Source: a virus | DNA: 64,000 bases | Reading direction: 5' to 3' (one strand) | Virus record (IMG/VR): IMGVR_UViG_3300050821_010673 | Location: 1-64,000 of that record | In this document: piece after piece, positions 16,754-25,212 of the stretch | Layout of the letters: every line of letters begins with the position of its first letter | How positions within the stretch are numbered: position 1 is the stretch's first letter | The notes under the pieces: model-generated | Seen by the model: only the letters and a program-made list of their open reading frames with translations | What the model was told of the DNA's origin: nothing | Database searches by the model: none | Translations under genes and position numbers: made by a program

Positions 16754-17433
16754 CCAGGGGCAACGTCATCGTCACGGCGATCTTCGGGGACGCCTACTGG
16801 CGCCTAGCCGACGTCTCGCTCCCGACGATCCGGGCCTACGCGAATCGACTGAAAGTCGACCTCGTCGTTCTGGAGAAGCGCCGCTTCCCGGACCGGCACC
16901 CGTACTGGGAGAAGTTCGCCTCGGCGGACCTTCTGACCGTCTACGAGCGCGTCTGCTGGATCGACGTCGACGCGATCGTGAACCCGTCGGCGCCGTCGAT
17001 CTTCGAGGCCGCCCCGGCGGACGCCTTCTCGGCCTTCGACGAGGGAAAGGTTTTCGTCGACCGCCAGGAGCAGCTCCTGAAGGACGCGGAATTCTACGGG
17101 GCCGACGAGAGTAAGATCTCCTCCTGGGCGCACCGGTACTTCAACATCGGCGTCATGGTCTTCGGCAGGTCCCACGCGGACCTCTTCCGGCAGCCTTCGG
17201 TCGCGAAAAAGAGCTCGATCATGCCCGAGCAGACGTACCTGAACCTCGGGCTGGTGATGAAGAGGACTCGCTGTCACGACCTGACCTCGATCTGGAACGG
17301 CCTCCACTCGATCCACGACGAGCACGACCGGAAACACCTGAACGTCGTCCACTACGCGGGCTGGCCTCGGACGACCCTCTGGGTCGAGACGATGACGGAA
17401 CAGATGAAGGCGGACCTGGAGAACTGGTCATGA
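16750..17433 (+). CDS. glycosyltransferase with DxD (227 aa)
   Basis: GT-A like: VTAIFGDAYWRLADVSLPTI at the N-terminus, CWIDVDAIV as the DxD (about residues 78-84), YFNIGVMVF and EQTYLNLGLV as acceptor-side motifs, similar to GT8/GT34-like enzymes. ATGA overlaps with the secreted-protein gene and the next gene. Confidence 0.75.
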   Translation: MTRGNVIVTAIFGDAYWRLADVSLPTIRAYANRLKVDLVVLEKRRFPDRHPYWEKFASADLLTVYERVCWIDVDAIVNPSAPSIFEAAPADAFSAFDEGKVFVDRQEQLLKDAEFYGADESKISSWAHRYFNIGVMVFGRSHADLFRQPSVAKKSSIMPEQTYLNLGLVMKRTRCHDLTSIWNGLHSIHDEHDRKHLNVVHYAGWPRTTLWVETMTEQMKADLENWS

Positions 17434-18155
17434 CGCTCCGGAACCTCCTCTTCCACTGCTACCCGGTCCGTGAGACGCTCTGGCCCTGGCACGTCGAGCG
17501 CCTGCTCGCGTACCGGCCAATCTGGAACGGGCGCCGGATCGTCGTCCTGGCCCTCGACGAGAAGACCGCGCCGGAGGACGAGCTGCGGGCCGCCTTCGCG
17601 CCGATGGACGCGGAGATCCTGGTCCGACGGAACATCCCGGCGCTCGCCGAGACGGCTCACTTCGTCGAGGCGCTCGGTCGTCTGGCGTCCCTCAGATCCG
17701 ACGAGACGACCTTCTACGCGCACGCGAAGGGCGTCACGAAGACCGAGAAGTTCCGCGAGCCGGTCCGGCGCTGGACGGACCTGCTGTACCGGGCGACCCT
17801 GTCGTTCCCGGACCTGATCGACCGTCGGCTGGAGCTGTACGGGACCGTCGGTTGTCTTCGCTGGACGCACCTGAAAGTCAAGCCGCTCCGGACGGGCTGG
17901 TGCTGGGCCGGGACCTTCTTCTGGGTCCGGCACGACCTGCTGTTCGCCCGGGACTGGCGCCGGATCGCCCAGGAGGTCTACGGCGTCGAGGACTACCCGA
18001 GCTGGCAGTTCTCGCGCGACGAGAGCTCCTGCCTGACCCGCGAGGAGATCACCCCGGAGGAGCTCTACGGCGGGATCGTTGACAAGCGGTTTATCGACGA
18101 GACGATGATTCCACTGGAACTCGAGAACCGGAATCTCCGGGCTGGTGTGAGATGA
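17430..18155 (+). CDS. glycosyltransferase-like protein (241 aa)
   Basis: Contains TTFYAHAKGVTK and GWCWAGTFFWVRHDLLF, motifs that I associate with rhamnan-synthesis/GT-A-like proteins that lack a classical DxD. Sits inside the glycan operon with four-base overlaps at both ends. Exact family uncertain. Confidence 0.65.
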   Translation: MTLRNLLFHCYPVRETLWPWHVERLLAYRPIWNGRRIVVLALDEKTAPEDELRAAFAPMDAEILVRRNIPALAETAHFVEALGRLASLRSDETTFYAHAKGVTKTEKFREPVRRWTDLLYRATLSFPDLIDRRLELYGTVGCLRWTHLKVKPLRTGWCWAGTFFWVRHDLLFARDWRRIAQEVYGVEDYPSWQFSRDESSCLTREEITPEELYGGIVDKRFIDETMIPLELENRNLRAGVR

Positions 18156-19336
18156 GCGAGGACGAGGCGGTCACCAGGATGGAGGCTGTTAAGGGCTGGC
18201 TCTCGGGGCCGGAGGCCCGAGCGCTCTACCGATCCGCCGTCGTCGCTTTGGCCCGGTACACGCCCGGAACGATCGTCGAGATCGGAAGTTACCACGGACG
18301 CTCGACGGTCGTCCTGGCGTCGGCGGCCAAGGACGTCGGTCACGGCGCTCGCGTCTTCGCAATCGATCCTCACGATGGAGTCCTGACCGGACTTCAGGTC
18401 GACCCTAGCTGGGAATCGTTCCTGGAGAACATCGATCAGTCCGGGCTCTCCGAGTTCGTCGTTCCGCTGCGAAAGCCTTCATTCGAGGTGGAACTGTCGT
18501 CGTCGGACCGGATCGCCCTGCTTCTGATCGATGGCCTGCACGACGCCGCCTCGGTCGCGGCGGATTACTCGCACTTCGGCTCGCAGGTTCCAGTCGGAGG
18601 CCTCGTCGCTTTCCACGACTACTGGAATCCGGACTACCCGGGCGTCCGGCACGTCGTCGATGCTCGGATCGCCGACGGGTCGCTCCGTCTTTTCGCCGCG
18701 CCGCCGAAGCCCTCCCAGGCCAACAGCCTGATCGTCACGCAGAAGATGCCACGGCTCTCGATCATCGTGCCGACCTGCGGACGTCCTTGTCTCCAGACGG
18801 CGCTCGAGAGCCTCGTCGCGGCCGGGGCTCTCCCGACCGACGAGGTGATCGTCGTCGGCGACGGCCCGCAGCCTGCGGCCCGTGCGATCGTCGAGGCGTT
18901 CCCGTCGAAGAGCCTCTGGATCCGCTACCTCGAGCACGGACCGACTCACGTCAATGGCATCGCCCAGCGGAACTACGCGATGCCAATGGCATCCGGGACG
19001 CACCTGATGTTCCTCGACGACGACGACCGGTCCGCCGAGGGAGGGGTTCGTGCTATCCGTCAGGAGATCGTCGAGAGTCCGGACCGGCCGCTGATCTTCA
19101 AGGAGGAGTCCCGGACGCCACGACACCCATGGGGAGTCGTCTGGAAGGACAAGGAGATCCGCTCCGGCAATGTTGGCACGCAGGGCATCGTCGTCCCGAA
19201 CGTCCCGGAGCGCCTCGGCCGCTGGGGCAATTCCTACGAGGGAGACTACGACTTCGTCCGGACGACGGTCGACTTGTACCCGAACCGAGACAAAGACGTC
19301 GTCTGGGTCGACAAAATCGTCGCGTACCTGCACTGA
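18152..19336 (+). CDS. methyltransferase - GT2 glycosyltransferase fusion (394 aa)
   Basis: Residues 1-195 are a class I SAM methyltransferase of the Methyltransf_24 kind: IVEIGSYHGRSTVVLA, FAIDPHDG, LLLIDGLHD and GLVAFHDYW. From about residue 198 a GT2 domain starts (RLSIIVPTCGRPCLQTALESL) with FLDDDDRSAEGG as its metal-binding motif. A single polypeptide could thus add and cap or methylate a sugar. Last gene of the glycan operon. Confidence 0.8.
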   Translation: MSEDEAVTRMEAVKGWLSGPEARALYRSAVVALARYTPGTIVEIGSYHGRSTVVLASAAKDVGHGARVFAIDPHDGVLTGLQVDPSWESFLENIDQSGLSEFVVPLRKPSFEVELSSSDRIALLLIDGLHDAASVAADYSHFGSQVPVGGLVAFHDYWNPDYPGVRHVVDARIADGSLRLFAAPPKPSQANSLIVTQKMPRLSIIVPTCGRPCLQTALESLVAAGALPTDEVIVVGDGPQPAARAIVEAFPSKSLWIRYLEHGPTHVNGIAQRNYAMPMASGTHLMFLDDDDRSAEGGVRAIRQEIVESPDRPLIFKEESRTPRHPWGVVWKDKEIRSGNVGTQGIVVPNVPERLGRWGNSYEGDYDFVRTTVDLYPNRDKDVVWVDKIVAYLH

Positions 19337-19344
19337 GTGAACGA

Positions 19345-19719
19345 ATGATGAACTACGTCTGGATCCCTGCACTCGCGATTGTCGTCGTCATCACGGTGAT
19401 GGTCATCTTGAACTTGGTCCGGGCAAATCCGTGTGCCTTCGGCCTCCACAAGAAGCGCTACGTCGCGATCGTCGATCTCGAGCACTGTGTCCATAGAACG
19501 AGCTGGGGGATCTACTGCAGAAAACAGTCATCGGAGTGCCCCTACGCACACCGGTACCATGCCCAGGCCGCCCGGTGGGTGTGTAGCGGGAACGAGTGTG
19601 CCACCACGGGGTCGGAATGCGTCGACAAGCCGGGGCTCTGGCTAATCGAACACGGCGCCCTGGTCCCCGACGAGAAGCGTCTGATCGCGTGGCAGGACAA
19701 ACTGAATTTACATTACTGA
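19345..19719 (+). CDS. membrane-anchored Cys-rich protein (124 aa)
   Basis: One N-terminal membrane helix (WIPALAIVVVITVMVILNLV) followed by a Cys/His-rich domain (CAFGLHKKRY, CVHRTSWGIYC, CPYAHRYH, CSGNEC). Two adjacent ATGs at 19345 and 19348 serve as possible starts. Function unknown; perhaps a zinc-binding envelope protein. Confidence 0.65.
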   Translation: MMNYVWIPALAIVVVITVMVILNLVRANPCAFGLHKKRYVAIVDLEHCVHRTSWGIYCRKQSSECPYAHRYHAQAARWVCSGNECATTGSECVDKPGLWLIEHGALVPDEKRLIAWQDKLNLHY

Positions 19720-19741
19720 TCGGAAAGAAGAGAGGGCAACT

Positions 19742-20398
19742 ATGGATCCGCTCGCGCTGACCCCGGAGTCCGTCGCCGATGAACTAGCCGAGAGTCGTGC
19801 CACGCTCAGGCGCTTCGAGGAACGCATCATTGAACTCGCCAAGGACAGTGCCAGTCTCAAGGCCCTCGTCTCCGAGAAGAACACCCAGATCGTCCGTCTC
19901 GAGGCCGAGAATGTCCGCCTGAAGATGACGCGGACCGACGCCGAGCTCGGGAAGCAGGTCGACGGCCTCCGAATCGAGGTCGGCAAGAAGGACCGCGAGC
20001 TGGTCGACCTTCGTCGGGCCGTCGAGAAGTACCAGGGGAACGAGAAGATACTCCTGGGTCGCGCGCTGCTGGCCGAGCAGAAGACCCTGGCGTTCCAGAA
20101 CACGCTCATCACGGCCCAGGTCGCCCGGGACGCCGCCCAGGCCCGCGAGCAGGAGGCGAAGGACTCCGCCGACGAGCGCGTCGAGGAGCAGAACCAGCTG
20201 CGCCTGGAGGCCGTCCGCGGCATGGTCTCCGCCGTCGACCGGTCCGGGAAGCTCGACCAGAAGGTCCTGGACCTTCTGAAGGTCGTCCAGGCCGCTGCGA
20301 AGGTCGTCCCGCTCCTGCCGCCCGGACTCGTCAAGTCCAGCAAGGACGTCCAGGTCTTTGTCTCGAGCCTGAAGAAACTCGATCCGAAGGCGACGTGA
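19742..20398 (+). CDS. coiled-coil protein (218 aa)
   Basis: Residues about 10-175 form an almost uninterrupted charged coiled coil (ERIIELAKDSASLKALV, EAENVRLKM, KKDRELVDLRRAVEKY). The tail is hydrophobic-helical (VVPLLPPGLV). No catalytic motif. The stop overlaps the next gene's GTG. Confidence 0.7.
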   Translation: MDPLALTPESVADELAESRATLRRFEERIIELAKDSASLKALVSEKNTQIVRLEAENVRLKMTRTDAELGKQVDGLRIEVGKKDRELVDLRRAVEKYQGNEKILLGRALLAEQKTLAFQNTLITAQVARDAAQAREQEAKDSADERVEEQNQLRLEAVRGMVSAVDRSGKLDQKVLDLLKVVQAAAKVVPLLPPGLVKSSKDVQVFVSSLKKLDPKAT

Positions 20399-20640
20399 AG
20401 AAGTTCGAGTTCCTCCGGCGCTGGGCGAAGAAGGCGACCGCCGGTGGCTCCGTCGAGGCCTTCGAGCGCGACACCGAGACACTGATGCGGACGACGATCC
20501 GAATGACAGTCTCGGCAATTACGAACGGAATGTTGGAGGCTGCTAAGGATCTCAGTGGGAACGAGCGGAAGATGATCGACGGAATTGCCCGTCGGATCCC
20601 GGAGTCCGTCGAGAACGCACTCAAGCAGCTGTACGAGTAG
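20395..20640 (+). CDS. hypothetical helical protein (81 aa)
   Basis: GTG start overlapping the coiled-coil gene's stop. Basic N-terminus (KKFEFLRRWAKKA) and amphipathic helices; probably a partner of the coiled-coil protein. Unknown function. Confidence 0.65.
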   Translation: MKKFEFLRRWAKKATAGGSVEAFERDTETLMRTTIRMTVSAITNGMLEAAKDLSGNERKMIDGIARRIPESVENALKQLYE

Positions 20641-20658
20641 AAGAAGAAGGAGAGGTTA

Positions 20659-21435
20659 ATGCATAGGGTAAGTCCGAAGGTTTGGCTTATCGGCGAGACG
20701 AAACTCGACTACGAGACAATCGAGACGTATCTGGCGTCAGTCGGTGCAGAAGGATGGGATTCCGACGGCTGGAGCGACTCAGACGTTCTGTCCGAGCTCA
20801 TGGGTCGGCTTTGCTATCGTTCCTGGAAGCCCGGCCTGAACGCCAATGTCACGAAGGTCCGCGAGGGGAATTCTCCGTACCTGAAAAACATCATCGCTTC
20901 CGGACACGGCTCAGTTCTCGAGCACGGATCGTCGAACTGGCTCATCCAGGACGTCTCGCGCGTCTTTACGCACGAGCTCGTCCGTCATCGCGCCGGGACA
21001 GCCTTCAGTCAGGAGTCGATGCGCTACGTCCGGCTGGACGATCTCGGCCTCTGGATGCCTCCGGAGGCCGAGGAGATTCCAGGTCTCGTCGAGATGTGCG
21101 AGGCGAAGGTTCGGTCCGACGAGGCGTTCCTGAAGCAGCTGTCCGTGACGCTGGACCTTGACGGACCCGGCCGGAGCTTCGAATACAAGAAGAAGTGGAC
21201 GTCCTTCATGCGACGCTTCGCTCCGGACGGAATGGCGACTGCGATCGGCTTCACGATCAATCACCGTGCGCTCCGGCATGTCCTGGAACTTCGGACCTCG
21301 AAGGGTGCCGAGGTCGAGATCAGAGAGGTATTCGACAATATCGCATTCATCGCAACATGTCAGTGGCCCGCACTATTTCAGGACTTTAGTCGCAACGACG
21401 ATGGGGAGTGGATTTCCGGAGCGAAGAAGATATGA
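20659..21435 (+). CDS. thyX: flavin-dependent thymidylate synthase ThyX (258 aa)
   Basis: Makes dTMP from dUMP using methylene-tetrahydrofolate, FAD and NADPH. The ThyX signature RHRAGTAFSQESMR spans residues 109-122, HGSVLEHG (83-90) precedes it and the C-terminal HRALRHVLELRTS matches the family. Length is typical. GGAGAGG upstream of the ATG. It supplies thymidine for viral DNA synthesis. Confidence 0.92.
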   Translation: MHRVSPKVWLIGETKLDYETIETYLASVGAEGWDSDGWSDSDVLSELMGRLCYRSWKPGLNANVTKVREGNSPYLKNIIASGHGSVLEHGSSNWLIQDVSRVFTHELVRHRAGTAFSQESMRYVRLDDLGLWMPPEAEEIPGLVEMCEAKVRSDEAFLKQLSVTLDLDGPGRSFEYKKKWTSFMRRFAPDGMATAIGFTINHRALRHVLELRTSKGAEVEIREVFDNIAFIATCQWPALFQDFSRNDDGEWISGAKKI

Positions 21436-21668
21436 GCACCGAGAAGATCAACCATCCCGCCCATTACGGAGGTGACACGACGTACGAAGCGATCAAGGTG
21501 ATCGAGGCTTGGGAGCTCGGATTCTGCCTCGGAAATACCGTGAAGTACATATCGCGCGCTGGGAAGAAGGATCCGGCGGCGACCATCGACGATCTGAAGA
21601 AGGCTCGCTGGTATCTCGACCGTCAGATCCAAAACCTTGAGAAGGGAAATACAAATGCCAAAACCTGA
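21432..21668 (+). CDS. DUF3310 protein (78 aa)
   Basis: NHPAHYGG, YEAIKVIEAW, LGNTVKYISRAGKK and DLKKARWYLDRQIQ are the diagnostic DUF3310 segments, a phage family sometimes described as nucleotide-kinase-like. ATGA overlap with thyX supports a nucleotide-metabolism unit. Confidence 0.85.
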   Translation: MSTEKINHPAHYGGDTTYEAIKVIEAWELGFCLGNTVKYISRAGKKDPAATIDDLKKARWYLDRQIQNLEKGNTNAKT

Positions 21669-21849
21669 CAAGATGGTCGCGGAGATCGGAGCGTTCACGA
21701 TCTTTCGTAAGTCCGACTCGCAGGAGTACGAGATCGTCGGTCCGGCAGTTCAGAACTCTCCTCTTGCCTATACGATGGTTCGGACGACACCGGATCGTCT
21801 AGCCAAGATCCTTAGCATTGTCCGTCTTGACGCTCGGAACTCGAAGTGA
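21655..21849 (+). CDS. hypothetical protein (64 aa)
   Basis: ATG 21655 overlaps the DUF3310 stop. The short beta-type sequence (FTIFRKSDSQEYEIVGPA) shows no motif. Ends directly before a GTGTACAC element and a junction hairpin. Confidence 0.6.
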   Translation: MPKPDKMVAEIGAFTIFRKSDSQEYEIVGPAVQNSPLAYTMVRTTPDRLAKILSIVRLDARNSK

Positions 21850-21850
21850 C

Positions 21851-21891
21851 CGTGTACACCGTGACTTGGCACAGAAGAATAGAAGAGTGCC
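21851..21891 (+). promoter_or_regulatory. GTGTACAC motif plus junction hairpin
   Basis: CGTGTACACCGTGACTT (21851-21867) is one of several copies of a palindromic element. It runs into TTGGCAC, the left arm of a GGCAC-N14-GTGCC hairpin (right arm 21887-21891) of the family repeated through 21-43 kb. Confidence 0.55.
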
Positions 21892-21933
21892 GTAGAAACT
21901 CGAATTGCAGAACTTAGCGTCGAGGGAAGACAA

Positions 21934-22422
21934 ATGAGTCTCGAAGAGCATGTCAAGGCCGTCCAGCGGTATATGGTGGCAGAAGAGAAAGTGCGACAGC
22001 TAGAACTTCAGATTAGTGAAGTCTGGGAGCTACTGGACTCCATGCCCAGCGGTCCCGGTGAGGGGGCGGTGTCTTGTGAGTCTGAAGTTCGGGACCAGAT
22101 TGCATGGTCAGACAAGTATCGAGCCCTGAAACTTAAGCACGGTATTACCGAACATCCAAGGTGTCATTGGGACGGAGGAACGGTCCCATGTGACTACCAG
22201 AAGCCATGCCCGGATCATAGCTGCGCCTGCTGTAGGGCGGTGGCGAAGCGCGGAGACAAATGCCTGAAGTGCGGTGGTTTCGCGGAAAAGCCAAAGAATG
22301 AGATGGGGCAGTACGAGGGCCTTACAAGCAAACTCGCCCCAGAGCATCCGTTCACGGCGACCGAGTTGAAGGCGCTTCAGGACTCGCCGCACAAGGTCGC
22401 CGAAAAGCGGAAGGAGGACTGA
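21934..22422 (+). CDS. helical protein with Cys cluster (162 aa)
   Basis: An N-terminal coiled coil (residues 1-40) precedes a Cys-rich stretch (CHWDGGTVPCDYQKPCPDH, then CACC and CLKCGG) that could bind two zinc ions; the C-terminus is charged. A ribosome binding site GAGGGAAG precedes ATG 21934. Unknown function. Confidence 0.65.
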   Translation: MSLEEHVKAVQRYMVAEEKVRQLELQISEVWELLDSMPSGPGEGAVSCESEVRDQIAWSDKYRALKLKHGITEHPRCHWDGGTVPCDYQKPCPDHSCACCRAVAKRGDKCLKCGGFAEKPKNEMGQYEGLTSKLAPEHPFTATELKALQDSPHKVAEKRKED

Positions 22423-22425
22423 CAA

Positions 22426-22512
22426 ATGCAATGGTGCCATAAGTGCAACGAGCCGCACGACTATGTTTACTACCACGTCGCGCTGATCCCTTGGGGCTTG
22501 GACGAAGACTAG
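22426..22512 (+). CDS. mini zinc-knuckle protein (28 aa)
   Basis: MQWCHKCNEPHDY followed by a YYHVALIPWG strand. Starts four bases after the previous stop with AAGGAGG upstream, so translation is likely in spite of its size. Unknown function. Confidence 0.5.
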   Translation: MQWCHKCNEPHDYVYYHVALIPWGLDED

Positions 22513-22525
22513 ACGGAAGAACGCT

Positions 22526-22687
22526 ATGGCGAAGACGGAAACCGAAAAGGAAGCTGAACGACTTCGTCAGCTTCAGGACCGGAAGCAGCGGGATCGGGTC
22601 TGCCACGAATCAGGCTGCGACCACCACGGCCACCAGAAGAGGGCCGGATGGTGGTACTGCATTCGGCATCTTGGCGGGATTTCCTGA
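22526..22687 (+). CDS. small Cys/His protein (53 aa)
   Basis: A charged helix (residues 3-25) followed by CHESGCDHHGH and WWYCIRH, a compact zinc-finger arrangement. No good ribosome binding site is visible. Unknown function. Confidence 0.5.
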   Translation: MAKTETEKEAERLRQLQDRKQRDRVCHESGCDHHGHQKRAGWWYCIRHLGGIS

Positions 22688-22701
22688 GTACCGAGGAACG
22701 T

Positions 22702-22881
22702 ATGGCGAGACTAAAACTCCGGTGCTATGTCTGCGGGAAGCTGCTCTCGAAGCTGGGAGACTTCGCGCTCGTCTCTCCGAGTCCAAGCGCGGTTGATCGG
22801 GCCTTTGTGGTGCATGGCGGGGATTGCTTGAAGCGGGTTCGAGAGGACCATCCCCACGTTGAAGTTCGACTGCACGGATGA
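22702..22881 (+). CDS. small zinc-ribbon protein (59 aa)
   Basis: CYVCGKLLS near residue 8 and HGGDCLKRV near residue 40 suggest a zinc knuckle. AGGAA precedes the ATG. Part of a row of six tiny Cys-bearing genes between 21.9 and 23.4 kb. Confidence 0.55.
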   Translation: MARLKLRCYVCGKLLSKLGDFALVSPSPSAVDRAFVVHGGDCLKRVREDHPHVEVRLHG

Positions 22882-22900
22882 GCTATAGAGGGATTGACAT

Positions 22901-23059
22901 ATGGAACCTGTGAGCCCGATTTGCACCTGCGGCCATCCGATGCACCAGCATTGCGGCGATGGGTGCTACGTCATCGTGAACAGGGAGAGCGGCCTAAAGG
23001 AAGTGTTCTGCGCCTGCAAAGTGTCGGGCGGCCAGTACGATCCGGATCGTGATTCATGA
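22901..23059 (+). CDS. small Cys/His protein (52 aa)
   Basis: CTCGHPMHQHCGDGC and FCACK supply six Cys and three His in 52 residues, typical of a small metal-binding fold. GAGGG lies upstream of the ATG. The stop overlaps the next start. Confidence 0.6.
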   Translation: MEPVSPICTCGHPMHQHCGDGCYVIVNRESGLKEVFCACKVSGGQYDPDRDS

Positions 23060-23232
23060 CATTGGACGTTCTCCCTTGCCGCCGTAAGCACCGATACCCG
23101 AGGACTTGGATGTACTCCATTGGAAGGTCGTTCCGTACTCGCTTCTGCAAACGCTGCCTTGAACAGGATTGGCAGGAACTTCGCGGCGGTCGTTATCTGA
23201 ATCCCATTACCCAAGAAGGACGTAAGCCGTGA
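23056..23232 (+). CDS. small basic Cys protein (58 aa)
   Basis: ATG overlaps the previous TGA (ATGA). Arg-rich with one CKRC pair and an isolated Cys. Unknown function; overlaps the next gene's GTG. Confidence 0.5.
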   Translation: MTLDVLPCRRKHRYPRTWMYSIGRSFRTRFCKRCLEQDWQELRGGRYLNPITQEGRKP

Positions 23233-23423
23233 CCTATAGGACAAAGCAGAAGTGGCGGCTCTGGTGCCTCCATCTCCCGGCCTTCATCGTGTGCTGTATT
23301 CCGGTTGGCCTGTGGTGGGCATGGGCGGCGTTCCTTGAACACTGGGACGAGGCTCTCCTATGGGCCGATGGCGTCGACGACTGGAACGCCAAGCATCCGG
23401 AGGATCAGTACCGTGGTTCGTAA
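23229..23423 (+). CDS. small membrane protein (64 aa)
   Basis: GTG start overlapping the previous stop. One strong membrane helix (LPAFIVCCIPVGLWWAWAAF) with a basic N-terminus and acidic C-terminus. Unknown function. Confidence 0.6.
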   Translation: MTYRTKQKWRLWCLHLPAFIVCCIPVGLWWAWAAFLEHWDEALLWADGVDDWNAKHPEDQYRGS

Positions 23424-23449
23424 TTCCAGCGATAGGAAGGCATAGAATC

Positions 23450-24373
23450 ATGGTAGAGTGCCAGCTCCGCCTCCACCCGACGGCCGGGCGGCACTACGTC
23501 CACGTCTTTCCGAGCGATCAGTTCCTCTGGGAGATCCGGGACTGCTACCTGTCGGCCGCGCGTCGGATCCCGTGGATGTCTGTCGACAACCTGCCGTACT
23601 GGAATGTCCACAGGCCGGAGTGGGACGAGCCGGAGCGGATCGTGATCTTCTGGGGCTGCATCCCGGAGTACATCCCGAGCCACCGGAAGGCCGCCGCGGT
23701 CCTTCGGTACACGGAGTCGGTCGGCATCCCGGAGGGGCTGAATTCCGTCCAGAACTCGATCGTCGAGAGATTCTCTTACTGTCCGGACCGGTTTGACCTG
23801 CTGCTCGGTGGAACATCGACGGTCGCAAACTTCTGGGCTGGGAAGTACCGGGAGACGGCCTTCGCGCCGATCGGCTACGAACCTGCGATCCTGGGGCGTC
23901 CGCATTGGCCGACCAAGACCACCGACATCGCCTTTCGTGGGAACGCCATAGGACGGAGGAACTGGATCCTTGGAAAGCTGAGAAAGTCGTTCCCGAAGCT
24001 TCTCTGGATCCACTCATTCGGTCTTGCGCGGAAAGTCGAGCTCGACCGATCCAAGATCGATCTGTATGTGGGTCATTCCGACGAGCCGAGCTTCCCCGGG
24101 ATGCGCCTCTGGCAGGGGATTGCCTCGTCGGCGGCGCTGGTCACGGAGCCTCGGGACGCATTTCCAGCAGTAGCTGGGCGCCACTACCTGGAGATCCCGT
24201 CGGCCGATCCGGACATGTTCGGCTACTTTGTCGAGAGCATCCGGGACATCCTTAAGGACGAGAAGACTCTTGAGCGGATCGCCAAGACCGCTCATATCGA
24301 GCTTTCGGCATATACGATCGACCGGTGCATGGAAGAGTTCGTTGTCCCGGCTACGAGGGGGTTGCACGGATGA
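23450..24373 (+). CDS. CgeB-like glycosyltransferase (307 aa)
   Basis: The frame is open further upstream but ATG 23450 has AGGAAGG and a sensible N-terminus. The C-terminal half (DLYVGHSDEPSFPGMRLWQGIASSAALVTEP, ...HYLEIPS) matches the CgeB/Glyco_trans_1_2 GT-B type. Overlaps the BKACE gene's start. It likely transfers a sugar in a glycan carrying the acyl groups made by its two downstream neighbours. Confidence 0.7.
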   Translation: MVECQLRLHPTAGRHYVHVFPSDQFLWEIRDCYLSAARRIPWMSVDNLPYWNVHRPEWDEPERIVIFWGCIPEYIPSHRKAAAVLRYTESVGIPEGLNSVQNSIVERFSYCPDRFDLLLGGTSTVANFWAGKYRETAFAPIGYEPAILGRPHWPTKTTDIAFRGNAIGRRNWILGKLRKSFPKLLWIHSFGLARKVELDRSKIDLYVGHSDEPSFPGMRLWQGIASSAALVTEPRDAFPAVAGRHYLEIPSADPDMFGYFVESIRDILKDEKTLERIAKTAHIELSAYTIDRCMEEFVVPATRGLHG

Positions 24374-25212
24374 TGCCAATGATCGTGAACCTGACGCCGA
24401 CCGGGATGGTCCCGACGAAGGCGATGACGCCGTACGTGCCGATCTCGGTAGGCGAGATCGTCGAGGAGGTCCTCTGGTGCCACGGCAGCTTTGGTATCAC
24501 GTCGGTCCATCTACACGCCCGTGACGAGAATGGCCAGCCGACGTACAAGAAGGAAGTCTACGGCGCCATCATCGAGGGGATCCGCCGGAAAGCTCCGGAG
24601 CTTGTCATCTGCGTCTCGCTCTCCGGCCGAAACGTCCAGGACCTCACGAAGCGTGCGGATCCTCTTAAGCTAGAAGGCGCGCTCCGGCCGGACATGGGAT
24701 CGCTGACGCTCTCGTCGCTGAACTTCTCGTCCCAGGCGTCTGTCAACGATCCGTCGGTCATCCAAGCACTGGCGAATCTGATGGAGAGTTACGGGGTCGT
24801 CCCGGAGCTCGAGATCTTCGACCTCGGGATGGTCAACTACGCGAGGTACCTCCTCGCGAAGGGGCACATCCGTGCTCCACTCTACGCGAACATCTTCCTC
24901 GGGAACATCGCCGGTGCGCAGTTCGATCTCCTGCACGCTGGACTGCTCGTCCGGGATCTCCCTAGGGAGACCATCTGGTCCTTCGGCGGAATCGGCGACG
25001 CGCAGTTCCAGGCGAACATGCTGGCGGCGGTCTCCGGCGGTGGAGTTCGAGTAGGCCTAGAAGACTCAATCTACCTGGACCACGAGCGCCAGACTCTGGC
25101 GACGAACATGCGGATGGTCGAGCGTGCCCACCACCTCGCGAAGATGGTCGGTCGCCGGGTCATGACCCCGAACGAGTTCCGGACCAAAATGCACATGGGA
25201 GGACAGCGATGA
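24370..25212 (+). CDS. beta-keto acid cleavage enzyme, DUF849/BKACE (280 aa)
   Basis: The TIM-barrel family condenses a beta-keto acid with acetyl-CoA to give acetoacetate and a new CoA ester, using a zinc ion. VHLHARD (His47, His49) is the zinc motif, GSLTLSSLNF, ELEIFDLGMV, WSFGGIG and VRVGLEDSIYLD are the later conserved segments. Length matches. Such a gene is very unusual in a virus-like element. It overlaps both neighbours by four bases. Confidence 0.85.
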   Translation: MMPMIVNLTPTGMVPTKAMTPYVPISVGEIVEEVLWCHGSFGITSVHLHARDENGQPTYKKEVYGAIIEGIRRKAPELVICVSLSGRNVQDLTKRADPLKLEGALRPDMGSLTLSSLNFSSQASVNDPSVIQALANLMESYGVVPELEIFDLGMVNYARYLLAKGHIRAPLYANIFLGNIAGAQFDLLHAGLLVRDLPRETIWSFGGIGDAQFQANMLAAVSGGGVRVGLEDSIYLDHERQTLATNMRMVERAHHLAKMVGRRVMTPNEFRTKMHMGGQR

